The translations under genes were made by a program, and so were the position numbers. A DNA stretch of 64,000 nucleotides from Adiantum capillus-veneris. Taxonomy: Eukaryota > Streptophyta > Polypodiopsida > Polypodiales > Pteridaceae. Each line of letters begins with the position of its first letter. Position 1 is the stretch's first letter. The notes beneath the pieces are model-generated. The model did no database searches. It saw only the letters and a list, made by a program, of their open reading frames with translations, and had not been told where the DNA came from. Positions 45,277 through 56,061 of the stretch are shown here, one piece after another. Location of the stretch: assembly GCA_014529385.2 (NCBI GenBank), contig CM043958.1, forward strand, positions 80,446,025 through 80,510,024, read 5' to 3'.

Positions 45277-45637
45277 AAGAGAGAGGCAATGTCATAAAAC
45301 CTAATATCTAACCAACCCAAATGATTTTCTCATATTAAACTGATCATTTAATCTAAGAGAATAAACAAGAACAAGGGTTAGAATATAGACATGTGCTTAT
45401 GGGTTTGTTCAACACGGGGCCAAGGTTAAAGGGATCCAAATGAGAGATGGTATGTTAAAGAGCAATGCTACCTAATGGATCTTAAATACCTTAGGGTTCG
45501 CTTCATTAAAGACCTCCAAAAGTTAGTGTTAAAAAGTTCTTTGACCTTAGGGAAGGTAGGGCTAACCTTGAGGTGGCAATCCTACCCAAGAATGAGGTGT
45601 TTTTCGTGCTTGCTAACTAAGGTGCTTAAGGTGTTTT
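45277..45637 (+). mobile_element. G1 polypurine tract and start of 3' LTR
   Basis: AAGAGAGAGGCAA (45277-45289) abuts TGTCATAAAACCTAATATC (45290), matching the G2 tract AAGAGAGAGGTAA next to TGTCATAATAACTAATATC. Only the first 70 bp or so align well; beyond that the LTR is diverged. At 45606-45637 a phrase (TGCTTGCTAACTAAGGTGCT) resembles the 71-bp tandem repeat on the far side of G2 at 63862, suggesting that G2 split this region. Confidence 0.7.
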
Positions 45638-45761
45638 TGTAACATTTAATGGCCGTAACTTGTGTATAGCGGAAAATAGCATGAACATAGTGAGCATTCC
45701 ATTAGAATAGATTCATAATGAGAATAACAAGAGTGCTTGGGTGGAGAGAGCAACAAAACAG
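45638..45761 (-). mobile_element. Distal piece of G2 3' LTR
   Basis: TGTAACATTTAATGGC...GTGGAGAGAGCAACAAAACAG is the same as the left ends of the LTRs at 57620 and 62266. Its last five bases (AACAG) are the copia C target duplication, repeated at 51306-51310. Confidence 0.9.
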
Positions 45762-46040
45762 TGATGAGCGCGCGGCGGTGTGTGCAAGTGAAAGAGCACG
45801 CGAGGAAGTGCAGTGTGTGTGCAGAGAGGGGAGGCGAAGAGCAGTAGAAGAGGAAGCGCTAGCAGAAGAAGAGGGAGAGAGAGAGAGAGCTCACGTTTTT
45901 GGGGAAAACTCAATAAGTGAGTTTTGGGTTTTCCCACTTTTATTATAAGTGACCTTTAAAAAATGTGTCCAAGTTCAATATGAACCTGGACAAAGTATAA
46001 AAATGTACAAAAAGGGGTTATTTAGGCCTTTAACCCAACA
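45762..46040 (-). mobile_element. 3' LTR of copia C
   Basis: On the minus strand it runs TGTTGGGTTAAAGGCC...CGCTCATCA. Next to it, 46041-46053 is the polypurine tract (minus-strand AAGTGGGAGGT). TTTTATACTTTG lies about 45 bases in, a possible TATA element. Confidence 0.92.
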
Positions 46041-46075
46041 ACCTCCCACTTAAAGGCATAAATGGCGCCTTTAAG

Positions 46076-48433
46076 CTACGTGACTCCCACCATCTCTATG
46101 CATAGATGATGTTGTGCTTTGGGTAAGCACTTAGTGAGAGCATCGGCTGGATTTTGTGATGTATGGACCTTAACCAATGTAATAAGGCCATCCTCAAGCA
46201 CTTCTCGTATGAAGTGATACCGCACATCAATATGCTTTGTGCGTGCATGAAACATGGCGTTCTTTGCCATACATATGGCACTCTGGCTATCACAACCAAC
46301 AATAGGTGCCATGGCAGGCAAACCAAAATCACTGCATAGGCATGCTAACCAAATAGCTTCTTTGGAAGCCTCAGTGGCTGAAATATATTCAGCCTCTGTC
46401 GTAGACAATGCAACAATCTTTTGCAATCTAGAACACCATGAAACAGCAACCCCCGCAAGAGTAAATACATAGCTACTTGTGGCTTTCTGTGTATCCACAT
46501 CACCAGCCATATCAGAGTCACAAAATCCCTTCAACTCCATTGGTCCTTTACCATAGCAGAGGCATTTGTTTTTAGTCCCTTTCAAGTACCTCATAATGGA
46601 CTTCACTGCATCCCAATGCAACCTGCCTGGATTAGCCATAAACCGGCTCACAACTCCCACTACATGGGCTATGTCAGGCCTAGTAGCAACCATAGCATAC
46701 ATAAGTGAACCACAAGCTGAAGCATAAGGCACACTTTGCATGTCATTGGCTTCTTCCTTTGACTTGGGACAATCATCCTTGGAGATTTTAACATATGGAT
46801 GTAATGGCACACCAAGAGGCTTTGCTCCAGCCATGTTAAATCTGTCGAGCACCTTTTCAATGTACTTTTCTTGCAACAAATACAATAGGCGCTTGTCTCT
46901 TTGCCGTGTAACACACACTCCAAGTATATGTTTAGCTGCCCCAAGGTCTTTCATTGAAAACACAGATTTCAGTTGCCCTTTAAGAGCATCAACAGTGCTT
47001 CTTTTCTTTGCCGCTATCAACATATCGTCTACATAGAGCACAAGAATGATAGGGTTGCCATCCTCATCATGTTTGGTATACAAACAATGGTTTGCATGGC
47101 TTCTTTTGTAACCATGTTTAAGCATGAAGCGATCAAACTTCTTGTACCACTGTCTACATGATTGTTTCAGCCCATACAAGCTTCTATTGAGCATACATAC
47201 CAAATGTTCCTTGCCAGGGATAACAAAACCCTCGGGTTGCTTCATGTAAAGCTCATCTTCCACATCACCATGTAAGAAAGCGGTATGTACATCCATTTGG
47301 TCCATTTCCAAATCAAGAGCAGCCACAATGACAAACAATACACGCAAAGTGGTCATCTTCACAACATGAGAGAACACTTCCTGAAAGTCTATGCCCTTGG
47401 TTTGAACATATCCCTTTGCCACAAGCCTTGCCTTATACTTGGGTTTTGCATCAACAGTCTTGATTTTATACACCCATTTGTTAGGAATAGCCTTCCTTCC
47501 TTTGGGCAATTCAACCAAATCCCAAGTATGATTAGCATGCAAAGCTTTAATCTCTTCCTGCATAGCAAGCTCCCACTTGTCGTTGTGCTCACATGTCTTT
47601 GCCTCTTTATACGTAAGAGGCTCTCCCTCATCTGTCAACATAATGTAATGCAAAGAGGGGTCATATTGACTCACAGACCGTCTTTGACGAGTAGACCGCC
47701 TCACCCAATGATCCACATTATCCGGCAATGGGTTTACATCAGGTGGCACTACAAAATCATCAACAATGGGCTGTTGTACATCATTTTCAGCACCATTTTC
47801 AGCATTGTTTCTTGGCTGCAAATGCCCTTTAGGAGCCTCAATTTGCTGTCCAACATCATCTGACTCAAACATCACTGAATCATCTACATTTTCCGCCATT
47901 TGTGGTGCATCCTGAGGGTCAAAAATAGGCCTAACAGGTGGCTGGTCATGCTGAAATTTCACCCTTTTATGGTCATGCTTTGAGGCACAATTGTTTTGAA
48001 GCAGCCTTCCCTCATTAAAAACAACATCCCGGTTGCGTACAAGCCTTTTGAGATGAGGTAACCAAATCCTGTAACCCATTTGGCCTTGTTCACCATATCC
48101 CATGAAGAGGCCTTTAATGGACTTCGTATCTAGTTTACTCCTCAACTCAGGTCTAACATGCACAAAAGCTTCGCAACCAAAAATGCGTAAGTGATCATAT
48201 GAAGCAGGCTTGCCAGACCAAACCTCTTCAGGGATGTCACCTTTCAAAGACATGTGAGGGGATCGATTGCATATATGCACTGCAGTTTTCAAAGCTTCTC
48301 CCCAAAATCCATGAGAGAGATTAGCTGTGGACAGCATGCATCTCACCCTCTCACAAAGTGTCCTATTGAATCTTTCAGCCACACCATTAGAAGAGGGGCT
48401 GTATGGCACAATAAGCTCCCTCTTAATGCCCAA
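46076..48433 (-). pseudogene. pol: Copia C integrase C-terminus, reverse transcriptase and RNase H (785 codons)
   Basis: Copia polyprotein. Residues 1-140 are the integrase end (SSNGVAERFNRTL with the catalytic Glu; FGCEAFVHVRPELRSKLDTK). A Gln/Asp/Asn-rich linker spans about 145-250. Reverse transcriptase starts near 275 (KWVYKIKTVDAKPKYKARLV, MDVHTAFLHGDVEDELYMKQ, RSLYGLKQSCRQWYKKFDRF), with catalytic YVDD at residues 467-470. RNase H lies at about 640-770 (GFCDSDMAGD, STTEAEYISATEA, CDSQSAICMAKNAMFHARTK) and ends ADALTKCLPKAQH. No internal stop, so this part could still be translated. The first Met is internal to the original polyprotein: a TAA and a frameshift separate it from upstream integrase. 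Confidence 0.93.
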
Positions 48434-49064
48434 ATTTTCACAAAACTTGTTAAATTAAGCACTTGTGTACTCCCCCCCATTGTCTGTACGCAAGCGTTTT
48501 AGCTTTCTACCAGTTTGGGTGGTCACAAATGCATGAAATCTCTTACGCAGCAAAGGCTTCATCCTTAGACTTAAGCAAATAAACCCAAATTTTCCTAGAA
48601 TGATCATCAACAAAGGAGACAAAATAACATGCACCACCCATAGACTTAGTAGGCATGCTACATACATCGGAATGTACAAGATCAAGCACATAAGATTTAC
48701 GAGAGACACCACAGTAATAAGAACGCTTTACTTGCTTGCCATATTGACATTCATTACAAAAGTCAAGCTTTGTGACTTTATCATCAAGCTTGTTCAAAGT
48801 ACAAAGCTTAGAAAGACCCTTTTGGCTCATATGGCCAAGCCTCTTGTGCCACAACTCCATGTGAGAGTTAATTTCAGCCAATGCAGTAAACTTGCCCAAC
48901 ACGGCCTTTCTGTGCATGCAGTAAAGTGTCCCTTTCTTTGTGCCCTTTACAATCATCCTTGAGCCTTTAGTCATTTTTCATGACCCTCTCTCAAACAAGA
49001 TGTTGTAACCATGCATATCCATCTGACCAACAGAAAGCAGACTCTTCTTGATTCCCGGCACATA
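48434..49064 (-). pseudogene. pol: Copia C integrase N-terminal part
   Basis: YVPGIKKSLLSVGQMDMHGY follows a TGA at 49066-49064. A second TGA precedes the frame 48974-48543, which has ELWHKRLGHMSQKGLSKL and CNECQYGKQ (H2C2 zinc segment), LVHSDVCSMPT (first catalytic Asp) and FVDDHSRKIWVYLLKSKDE. A frameshift near 48543 moves to KRFHAFVTTQTGRKLKRLRT, then DNGGEYTSA (second Asp) and a TAA before FNKFCENLGIKREL. Both TGAs fit CGA deamination and the TAA fits CAA. Confidence 0.88.
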
Positions 49065-50288
49065 TCAAACATCATTCAAGACAAGCTCATTTGTGCCATC
49101 TATGGAGAGATGCACAGTGACGATACCCTCAATGGAACATGCATGATTGTTTCCAAGGTATACATGGCCACGCTTGCCCGCATCAAAAGTAGAGAAACAC
49201 TGCTTGATAGGAGTCACATGAAATGAAGCACCGGAATCAACAATCCAAGTCTGGGACAATGCATCATTGACAGTCAATAAAGCATAAATAAGATTACTCT
49301 TGGTGATCTGCATGTCCTGTGAATGAACATTTAGAGAGGCATCAAAGTCATAAGCATCATCATCTGACAAAGTGGCACACAAGATGCCCTCTACATCTGA
49401 CAGCTCCTCAATCACAACACTAGAAGCCACATTGGCCTTCTCTTTGTCCTTTGAGCTATCTTGTGCATCTGCCTTGACTTCCTTCTTCTCTTTCGCTTTG
49501 TCTCCGCCATTATTTTTTCTTTCTAACTCAGCTTTATAGTACCTGCAATCGGGTTTCTTGTGACCTTTCCTACCACATTGATAGCAAGTCACATCACCCT
49601 TGCCTTTGCTTGCATTTCCCCTTTCTTTACTTTTAGTCTTACTCCTTTGTGCATAAGCATTCTTCTTTTCTGTCCTGCCTCTAACCATGTTGGCAGAGCT
49701 GCCTCCCTCTCCACTTGCTTTCCTCCTGATTTCTTCATTCAAGATAGAACCCCTAACACCATCAAAGGTCAAATTGGGATTATTGGACAACGAAACCACC
49801 AAAGTTTCCCATGACTCAGGTAAGGTCATAAGCAAGAAGATAGCTTTCAGCTTATCATCAAAAGGGGGCAAGCCAGAATCCTGTAACTGCGACAAAGTAC
49901 CTGCGAACAATGACAAGTGCTCTGTCGTGCTCTTGGACTCATCTAGTTGCATGCCAACAAGTTTTCGCATCAAGTGTACCTGGTTGACAAGCGTTGTATT
50001 TTCATACATTTCCTTTAACTTCTCCCACACATCAAAAGCAGTCGTGAGACCTTTCACATCAATGACGGTCTCATCTGTCATGGCCATTTCAATGTATGTA
50101 ACGGCTTTCCTGTTCATGCTAACCCATGCTTCATCTGTCATATTTTGTGGCTTCACCTGTTCAAGTGCCCCTTCGCAATCCTTAAGAAATAGGATTCCCT
50201 GAATCCTGCCTTTCCAAAGATCAAAACCTGTACCATCAAACCTCCTAATCTCGAAGAGGTTCTTCACATCCGAAGAAGATGAGGCCAT
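49065..50288 (-). pseudogene. gag: Copia C gag and protease
   Basis: The likely start is MASSSSDVKNLFEIRRFDGT at 50288; the open frame extends 28 codons upstream without homology. Features in order are a gag helical domain typical of the Tnt1 group (FDLWKGRIQGIL, VWEKLKEMYENTTLVNQVHL, FLLMTLPESWETLV), a Lys/Glu-rich stretch, zinc knuckle CYQCGRKGHKKPDC (C-x2-C-x4-H-x4-C), an acidic/Lys linker, and protease active site TWIVDSGASFHVTP, ending at ELVLNDV with TGA at 49066-49064. The frame is otherwise uninterrupted for over 400 codons. Confidence 0.92.
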
Positions 50289-51024
50289 AGTTGCACGAAA
50301 TAAGAGAGATAATACGCTGAATTTTTGGGCAAAATGCGCAAAATCGGAGTATAGCCTCACAGAGATGTGCACTATAGCTCCAACTGGTCACATGAGCAAT
50401 TTGAGGCAAAATAGGACGTTTTGGGCATAAATTTCAATTTTTGAAATTTATGCGCAGAAAATTTCAGCGAGCGAATTTGTGCTTGAAAACAACGAATTTA
50501 GTTGTTTTTAGCCTCAGAAGACATACATAAGGCTAATACACAGCCTTTAGAAGCATGTAAGCGCAAAAGCCCCAATTTGTAGCATCAAAATTGCATGAAA
50601 TTGAGCCACAAATGGTCATACACCGCCAAAATTTGTCAAATGTGCGTAGATTGTATCAATTTGCACTTTCCCGAATGTAATTGCACCATAAAAACACTTG
50701 CAAAAACCTACGTAAATCTGAAATTTGCTTAAAACACCTGTTTTAGGGCTTGTTTTTCGGCAATTTCAGGGTTTTCGGGTAGCGGGGACTTAGAAAAAGT
50801 ATTCCCACACCTTAATACATCATTTGCAAAACCTGTATTTTCGCTGTCATAACCTGTAATTTCCTGTTTTTGACAATTTGGGTTGCCGGGAGCTCTCTAG
50901 TGTCCGGGGACGAGTCCTTTGGCGACAAAATTGCAAAATCTCACGATAAAGTTGACCTTCTTCGCTGAAATTCAGCGTTTTGCAGGTTTGGGGACAAACC
51001 CTAATCGAGAGCTTTAATACCAGT
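50289..51024 (-). other. Copia C leader and primer binding site
   Basis: Non-coding leader between the LTR and gag. On the minus strand, immediately inside the 5' LTR (51024 downward), ACTGGTATTAAAGCTCTCGA contains TGGTATTAAAGC, a variant of the Met-tRNA primer site. The rest is AT-rich with AAATT phrases and no coding content. Confidence 0.75.
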
Positions 51025-51305
51025 TGATGAGCGCGCGGCGGTGTGTGCAAGTGAAAGAGAACGCGAGGTAGTACAGTGTGTGTGCAGAGAGGGGAGGCGA
51101 AGAGCAGCAGGAGAGGAAGCGCTAACAGAAGAAGAGGGAGAGAGAGAGAGAGAGCTCACGTTTTTGGGGAAAACTCAATAAGTGAGTTTTGGGTTTTCCC
51201 ACTTTTAATATAAGTGACCTTTAAAAAATGTGTCCAGGTTCAATATGAACCTGGACAAAGTATAAAAATGTACAAAAAGGGGTTCTTTAGGCCTTTAACC
51301 CAACA
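51025..51305 (-). mobile_element. 5' LTR of copia C
   Basis: Same ends as the 3' LTR. Differences by my count are nine substitutions and an extra GA pair. The AACAG target duplication follows at 51306-51310. Confidence 0.93.
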
Positions 51306-51310
51306 AACAG

Positions 51311-51847
51311 TATAACACTTAGTTAGATAGCATGAACAATACTTCAAAAGAGAGAGATAAGTTATTGACAATAGTTGGGGACCGGATTTGCATGGAGCCG
51401 GTTCCCCCTCCAAAAGGCTTTGTATCATGGTTTCTCCCATCAAGCGAGACATTTTACAATACAATTCTTTGTGTTCCTTCAATACTAGCTAGTGCAATGA
51501 AGATGGAAACTTCAAGCACTAAGCAAAACACTTATAAAACACAACGTCAATTTCCTCATGGTCTCAGATCCAAGACCTCACACACCTTCAAAGATGGTGA
51601 GAGCTAGCGGGGTATGAGAGTAGATTCAGAGGAAGAAGGAGTAGTCTTACGAGAAAGATGTACATCTCCTCACATAATCACTCAAATTAGCATAGCTTAG
51701 CTTAGTAATTAGCATGGTAGAGGAGATGATCATGCATTGAAGCTTGGCTCTTGGTTGGATTTGCATCACAAAGCCAAGAGTTGTTGGTGTTGGCCTTCCT
51801 TCTCACAAGCTTGGAGTAGGTGATAAGCTTTCCATTAAAGCTTGAGA

Positions 51848-51916
<69 letters not shown>

Positions 51917-52852
51917 TTCTTGCTTCACGAATGAGTTTTTTTAGTGTGTGTGGATAATGCCTTGATAAAATCAGCCCCTCTCTCTCTTGGTCGGCCCCTC
52001 TTGCTATTTGCTCATGTTGCAACCCTATTGGCCCTTTCCAGGATTAGCCAATGAGTATTAAGAAGCATAAGTGATAGCCTTATGACATGTGTCCCCCTTT
52101 CAGAGCTTTGGGTAATTAATAAATGCAACTAAACTCTCATTGGACCCCTTTGCCTCCTGGCCAATAGGAATCAGGCAAGCCACATTAGGAAAAGTTTGGA
52201 CTAAAAAATGGGCATAGCTTTCAAAAAGTGGGGATCGGTGAATTTTTTGCAAATAAGATCCAAACTTGTCGGAGGTTGGATATTTAGAATCTACTCTTCA
52301 AATGCTATCTATTGATATATAGCATGCATGTATCGGACATTGCCTTCATGTAGATCTAGAAAAAAGTTATTTTAGATTACCGTAACGGTAACAAAACCTG
52401 GCTGATTGAAAAAAAATGGCATAACTTTCATAAAAGTCATCCAAACTTTTCGGACCTTGGCTCTTTAGAATCCATTTTTCAAGAACTTTCCAATGATAGG
52501 TCATATCATGGGGTTCTAAGCAATATTTAGAGGGGTCTACCGGGTTTCTTTCTTTTGTACAACTTTGATGATGTGGCACTCTTAAAAGGCCCAAAAATGA
52601 GTTCAAAATTTTCCTAATGTTTGGGATGTTGAATGCTCATTGGGCCCCTTGGGAGACTGTCCAATAGTCTTTTAGAGAGCTTAATTCTTATTGGTTCTTT
52701 TATTAAGTGTTTATAAATTACTAAACTAGATTCACTCTAGCCTAATGCTCATTGGTCCACCTCCATGGCCATCCAATAGGATTGGAGTACACCTTGTGGG
52801 CATCTGGGCTAGGGAGCTGACATGTGTCCCTCTTTTCCCTTGTAAAGGAAGC

Positions 52853-52892
<40 letters not shown>

Positions 52893-53240
52893 CTCTCTCA
52901 TCTCCTACTTCTAAGGCTCCACCCCTCCTATGTAGGGATGCATGAAGACTTTTTGGGACACACACAAAGTATCCAATTTCCCTAGTGTTTGACCCTTGGA
53001 CACAACCTATGAATTTTGGAACAATTTTGGAAGTCTTAATGGACTGAACCGTAGGGTCTTTCAAGCCCATTGTTGCACATTTCTCTTTTGCAGATGGTCC
53101 CCCCTTTGGATCCCTACTGTGGCCGATCTGCCGGCTTAACCTATATTCTAGCTTTTTCTCCCCTGGTACTTCCCCATATTAAATGATCAGTTTAACATGA
53201 GAAAATCATTTAGGAGAATTAGATATTAGTTATTATGACA
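51311..53240 (-). mobile_element. Proximal piece of G2 3' LTR
   Basis: Continues the LTR interrupted at 45761 (AGTATAACACTTAGTTAGAT onward aligns with 59630 and 62395). It ends ...TTAGTTATTATGACA at 53240, next to the polypurine tract (minus-strand AAGAGAGAGGTAA, 53253-53241). It contains (GA)n at about 51848-51914, a 439-bp insert (52182-52620) and (GT)n at about 52855-52890. Confidence 0.88.
52182..52620. mobile_element. 439-bp insert with 12-bp terminal inverted repeats (MITE-like)
   Basis: ACATTAGGAAAA (52182-52193) and TTTTCCTAATGT (52609-52620) are perfect inverted repeats and continue imperfectly to about 19 bp. The sister LTRs at 58571, 60475 and 63215 run straight from CAAGCCA to TTGGGC without it. 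Inside, a phrase (ATGG-CATA(A/G)CTTTC...TTTAGAATC) occurs twice, about 185 bp apart. No clear flanking duplication is visible, so the superfamily is unassigned. Deletion from the other copies is the alternative. Confidence 0.55.
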
Positions 53241-53591
53241 TTACCTCTCTCTTGAAATCATAGTCGTCCTCGACTATGTGGTAGAGAAGATAAATCATAT
53301 TCATTAGTCCTTTTCCTAGCGGGTAGAGAATCCCTATGTTACCCTACGACATCGTTCCAGAATGGATGACTCGTCCGTTTGGCGCTTGAGCCTAAGCTGC
53401 TGCAAGCATGTCTACACATTAGTCCTATCAATCTTCCATTGTAGAGTGACAAGCTCTACTTGGTGTTCGGGAGACGTCGTCTCCGCAAACTTGATCTAAG
53501 CATGCATACTACTTCTTTTTTGTGCACAATAAAGAAAAAGACAGTCTTATAAGACAAAAACTTTGTTCATTTTTAACATTTGTACATTTGC

Positions 53592-54206
53592 TTACTCTAG
53601 GGAAGCATTGTATGCATTGACAAGGTTTAGGTTATCCTTTACTTGTATGCCTTGCATCCATCTAGCATCTTTAAAAGGATAATTCTTAAACTTAATAAGA
53701 TATCGTCGGATAGTTACTGCCTCTTCGTACCTTGTCTTCATGTCGGAGAATAGACTCGGCCTGTAGCACCGCTTCTTGGTCCTCGATCTCCGGTGGGTCT
53801 TCAATAGTTGGTTCTTGAGGTGGCTCTCCTTTGTAAGGCTTTAGTAGGCCCACATGGAAAGCATTGTGTATGAGCCAATGGCTAGGAAACTTGATTTGAT
53901 AGGCCATCTCATTGATATGCCTAAGAATCTGGAAGGGACCATAGTACCTTTTTACTAACTTAGCATAGTACTTTGGTGTCCCGTAGGATTCTTGCCCATT
54001 GTGTGCCTTACTCGAGCCTTCGAAAATTTGAGTAAGACCCAATCATTTTCTTTAAAGGCTTGGGCTCTTCTGTGCTTGTCAGCAGCAACCTTTTGCCTTT
54101 GCTGTGAGATAGCATCCTTAATCTTTTGGAAATATTCTTGTAGGTCTCGGCTATACTCATCTACAGTGAAGATCTTCCCGTGTACCTTAAGTAGCAGGGA
54201 GCTTTT
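53592..54206 (-). pseudogene. G2 chromodomain and integrase C-terminus
   Basis: IHNAFHVGLLKPYKGEPPQE, then, after a frameshift, IRRYLIKFKNYPFKDARWMQ and NLVNAYNASLE-stop at 53592: the same chromodomain-like tail as G1. Conservation of its aromatic/Trp pattern in both copies supports the assignment. Confidence 0.75.
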
Positions 54207-55159
54207 TTATCTTCCCTCAATTACCTCAAAAGGTGCTTTTCCCATGGAATTATGTACAGTGTTATTGTAGGCATACTCCACTAAGGGTAAGTACTTCTCC
54301 CATTGGGATGTTTGATCTACTTCCGTTACATAGGCTTTTGGTAAATCAAGAATTGTTAGGTTAGCTATTTGACTTTGGCCATCCGTTTGTGGGTGATAGG
54401 TCGAAGAGAAGTTTAGCCTTGTCCCTAAATTCTCAAAGAGACCCTTCCAAAAATTACTAGTCATTCTAGGATCTCTATCCGACACTATGGACATTGGCAA
54501 GCCATGGTACTTCAAGATTTGTGAAATGAAGAGGGTTTCCATTTGATGAGCCTTGATAGTCTGTTTGACAGCTATAAAATGAGCTTGTTTACTGAACCTG
54601 TCTACTATTGTCCATATTCCCGTATTCGCATGGATAGACTTAGGCAAGCCAAAGATAAAATCCATGGATATGCTCTTCCATGGTGAATTAGGAATTGGCA
54701 AAGGTTGAAGCAATCCAAGATCTTCCCTCTATCAAACTTTGTCTTTTGGCATACCACACATTTAGAAACATACTCTTGTATGTTTGCTTTCATGGTAGGC
54801 CAATAGAAATATGTTTCAATCCCCTTTAGGGTAGATTGAATCCCTCTATGCCCCGCATAAGGAGGAGGATGAGATTCATACATTACTTTCTCACGGAGTG
54901 AGTTAGTAACACATAGTCTATTGCCATAGATAAGATAACCATCTTGTAAAGTAAATGGTTCCTCTTTCTTCCTTAGTGCAAGGGCTGAAATCACATTTCT
55001 AAAATCGAGATCGATAGCATACTCATCTATCATAGAAGATAGATTATTGTGAGTTGCTATGAAAACCGCATTCACTCTCGGCCGTCTTGAGAGTGCATCG
55101 GCTACTTGATTATGCTTGCTAGCAATGTGAACAATAATTGCAAAAGGAAATTTGCCCAC
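54207..55159 (-). pseudogene. pol: G2 integrase
   Basis: The H2C2 segment is complete: HPPPYAGHRG...YVSKCVVCQKTK (about 54870-54735). After a frameshift the core reads [20 protein letters not shown] (first Asp), VSDRDPRMTSNFWKGLFENL (second Asp intact, unlike G1) and HPQTDGQSQIANL, where the expected Glu is Gln. So G1 lost the second Asp and G2 the Glu. Upstream, SRRPRVNAVFIATHNNLSSM is the RNase H-integrase linker. Confidence 0.88.
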
Positions 55160-55654
55160 CTCATTTGTTTGTCAGAGAGCTTGGTCTGCGTCATGAAGTA
55201 CTTAAGACTCTGGTGACCCGTTTAGAGTGAAAGGAGTCCCCAATAAATAGTGCTTATATGAGTCTAAGGCATGTAGAACTGCAAGGAATTCCTTTTCATA
55301 TATGCCTAGAGTGTTGAGCCTTTGACTTTCATAGGCTATGGCGTGCCCTTCTTGGAGCAAAACATCTCCAAGGCAATCACCACAAGCATCACATTGGACC
55401 TCAAATGGCTTTGAGAGATCCGGTAGTGTAAGCACAAGTTGAGAGATAAGGTTTTCGACGAAAGCATTGTTCTATTTGGCAGACCATGTATACCTAATTT
55501 TTTTCTTTGTTAGGTCATATAATGGTCCTGCAATTTGTGAGAACTTTTCTATGAAGAGTCTATAGTATGCACACATACCTATAAAGCTTCTTAGTTCATG
55601 AAGATTCCTTGGTTTAGGCCATTCTTTTATTACCTCTAATTTGGATGGATCCAT
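55160..55654 (-). pseudogene. pol: G2 RNase H and reverse transcriptase connection
   Basis: MDPSKLEVIKEWPKPRNLHE and LRSFIGMCAYYRLFIEKFSQ (55654-55472) form the reverse transcriptase thumb/connection. LTLPDLSKPFEVQCDACGDC, AIAYESQRLN and EKEFLAVLHALDSYKHYLLG (55435-55230) form RNase H. A short deletion between SQRLNT and LGIYEK removes DEWV, present in G1. Confidence 0.85.
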
Positions 55655-56061
55655 TCGGATGCCATGTTGAGAGATAATGTGACCTAAATACTCTTGTAAG
55701 AAAAAATTACTTTTCTTTCGATTAACATAAAGTTTATTCTCTTTTAAAACTTGAAATATTACCTGGAGGTGTTGCTTGTGTTCACCTCCAGTAAGGTTCG
55801 GTGAGGCATGAATAGCTTCTCCATCAAGCGGTTGAATGTGGCTGGTGCATTGGTCAAGCCAAAAGGCATGACAATATATTCGTAAAGACCAAACATAGTG
55901 CGAAATGCGGTCTTTACAATGTCTTGATCCACTATCCTTATTTGATGATAGCCATTTTTAGGTCAATCCTAGTGAAGTAGGTGGACCCTTGTAGCTTATC
56001 AAATAGGTCTTCTACCCGTGGAACGGGAAACCTATTCTTGATAGTGATCCTATTTAGTGCT
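55655..56061 (-). pseudogene. pol: G2 reverse transcriptase core with YxDD box deleted
   Basis: [37 protein letters not shown] (motif A Asp), and [20 protein letters not shown] are readable in two frames. FNRLM is followed 38 nt later, out of frame, by [20 protein letters not shown], so the block carrying the two catalytic Asp of YxDD is missing. The deletion has the same position and residual length as in G1. Confidence 0.8.

Larger units (their letters stand above)
39183..45637 (+). mobile_element. Ty3/gypsy chromovirus 'G1', plus strand
   Basis: A partial 5' LTR (to 39924), a Met primer site variant, gag with zinc knuckle, protease, deleted reverse transcriptase, RNase H, integrase, a C-terminal chromodomain-like segment, polypurine tract, and the start of a 3' LTR (45290 on). 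The same family in the opposite orientation is G2, though their LTRs are clearly diverged. The 5' LTR is truncated at its junction with the tandem array, and the 3' LTR is interrupted, probably by G2. Multiple stops make G1 non-autonomous. Confidence 0.9.
45762..51305 (-). mobile_element. Ty1/copia element 'C' (Tnt1/Tork-like), nearly complete, nested in G2 LTR
   Basis: 5544 bp with LTRs of 279 bp (45762-46040) and 281 bp (51025-51305), which differ by nine substitutions and one 2-nt indel by my count (about 3%). There is a perfect target duplication AACAG, a Met-like primer site and a polypurine tract. Coding capacity is near complete but broken by about three stops and one frameshift. This makes it the youngest-looking element in the window and dates it after G2. 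Confidence 0.95.

Noticed and set aside
47285-47863. 192-codon plus-strand frame
   Set aside because: Antisense shadow of the copia C pol frame.
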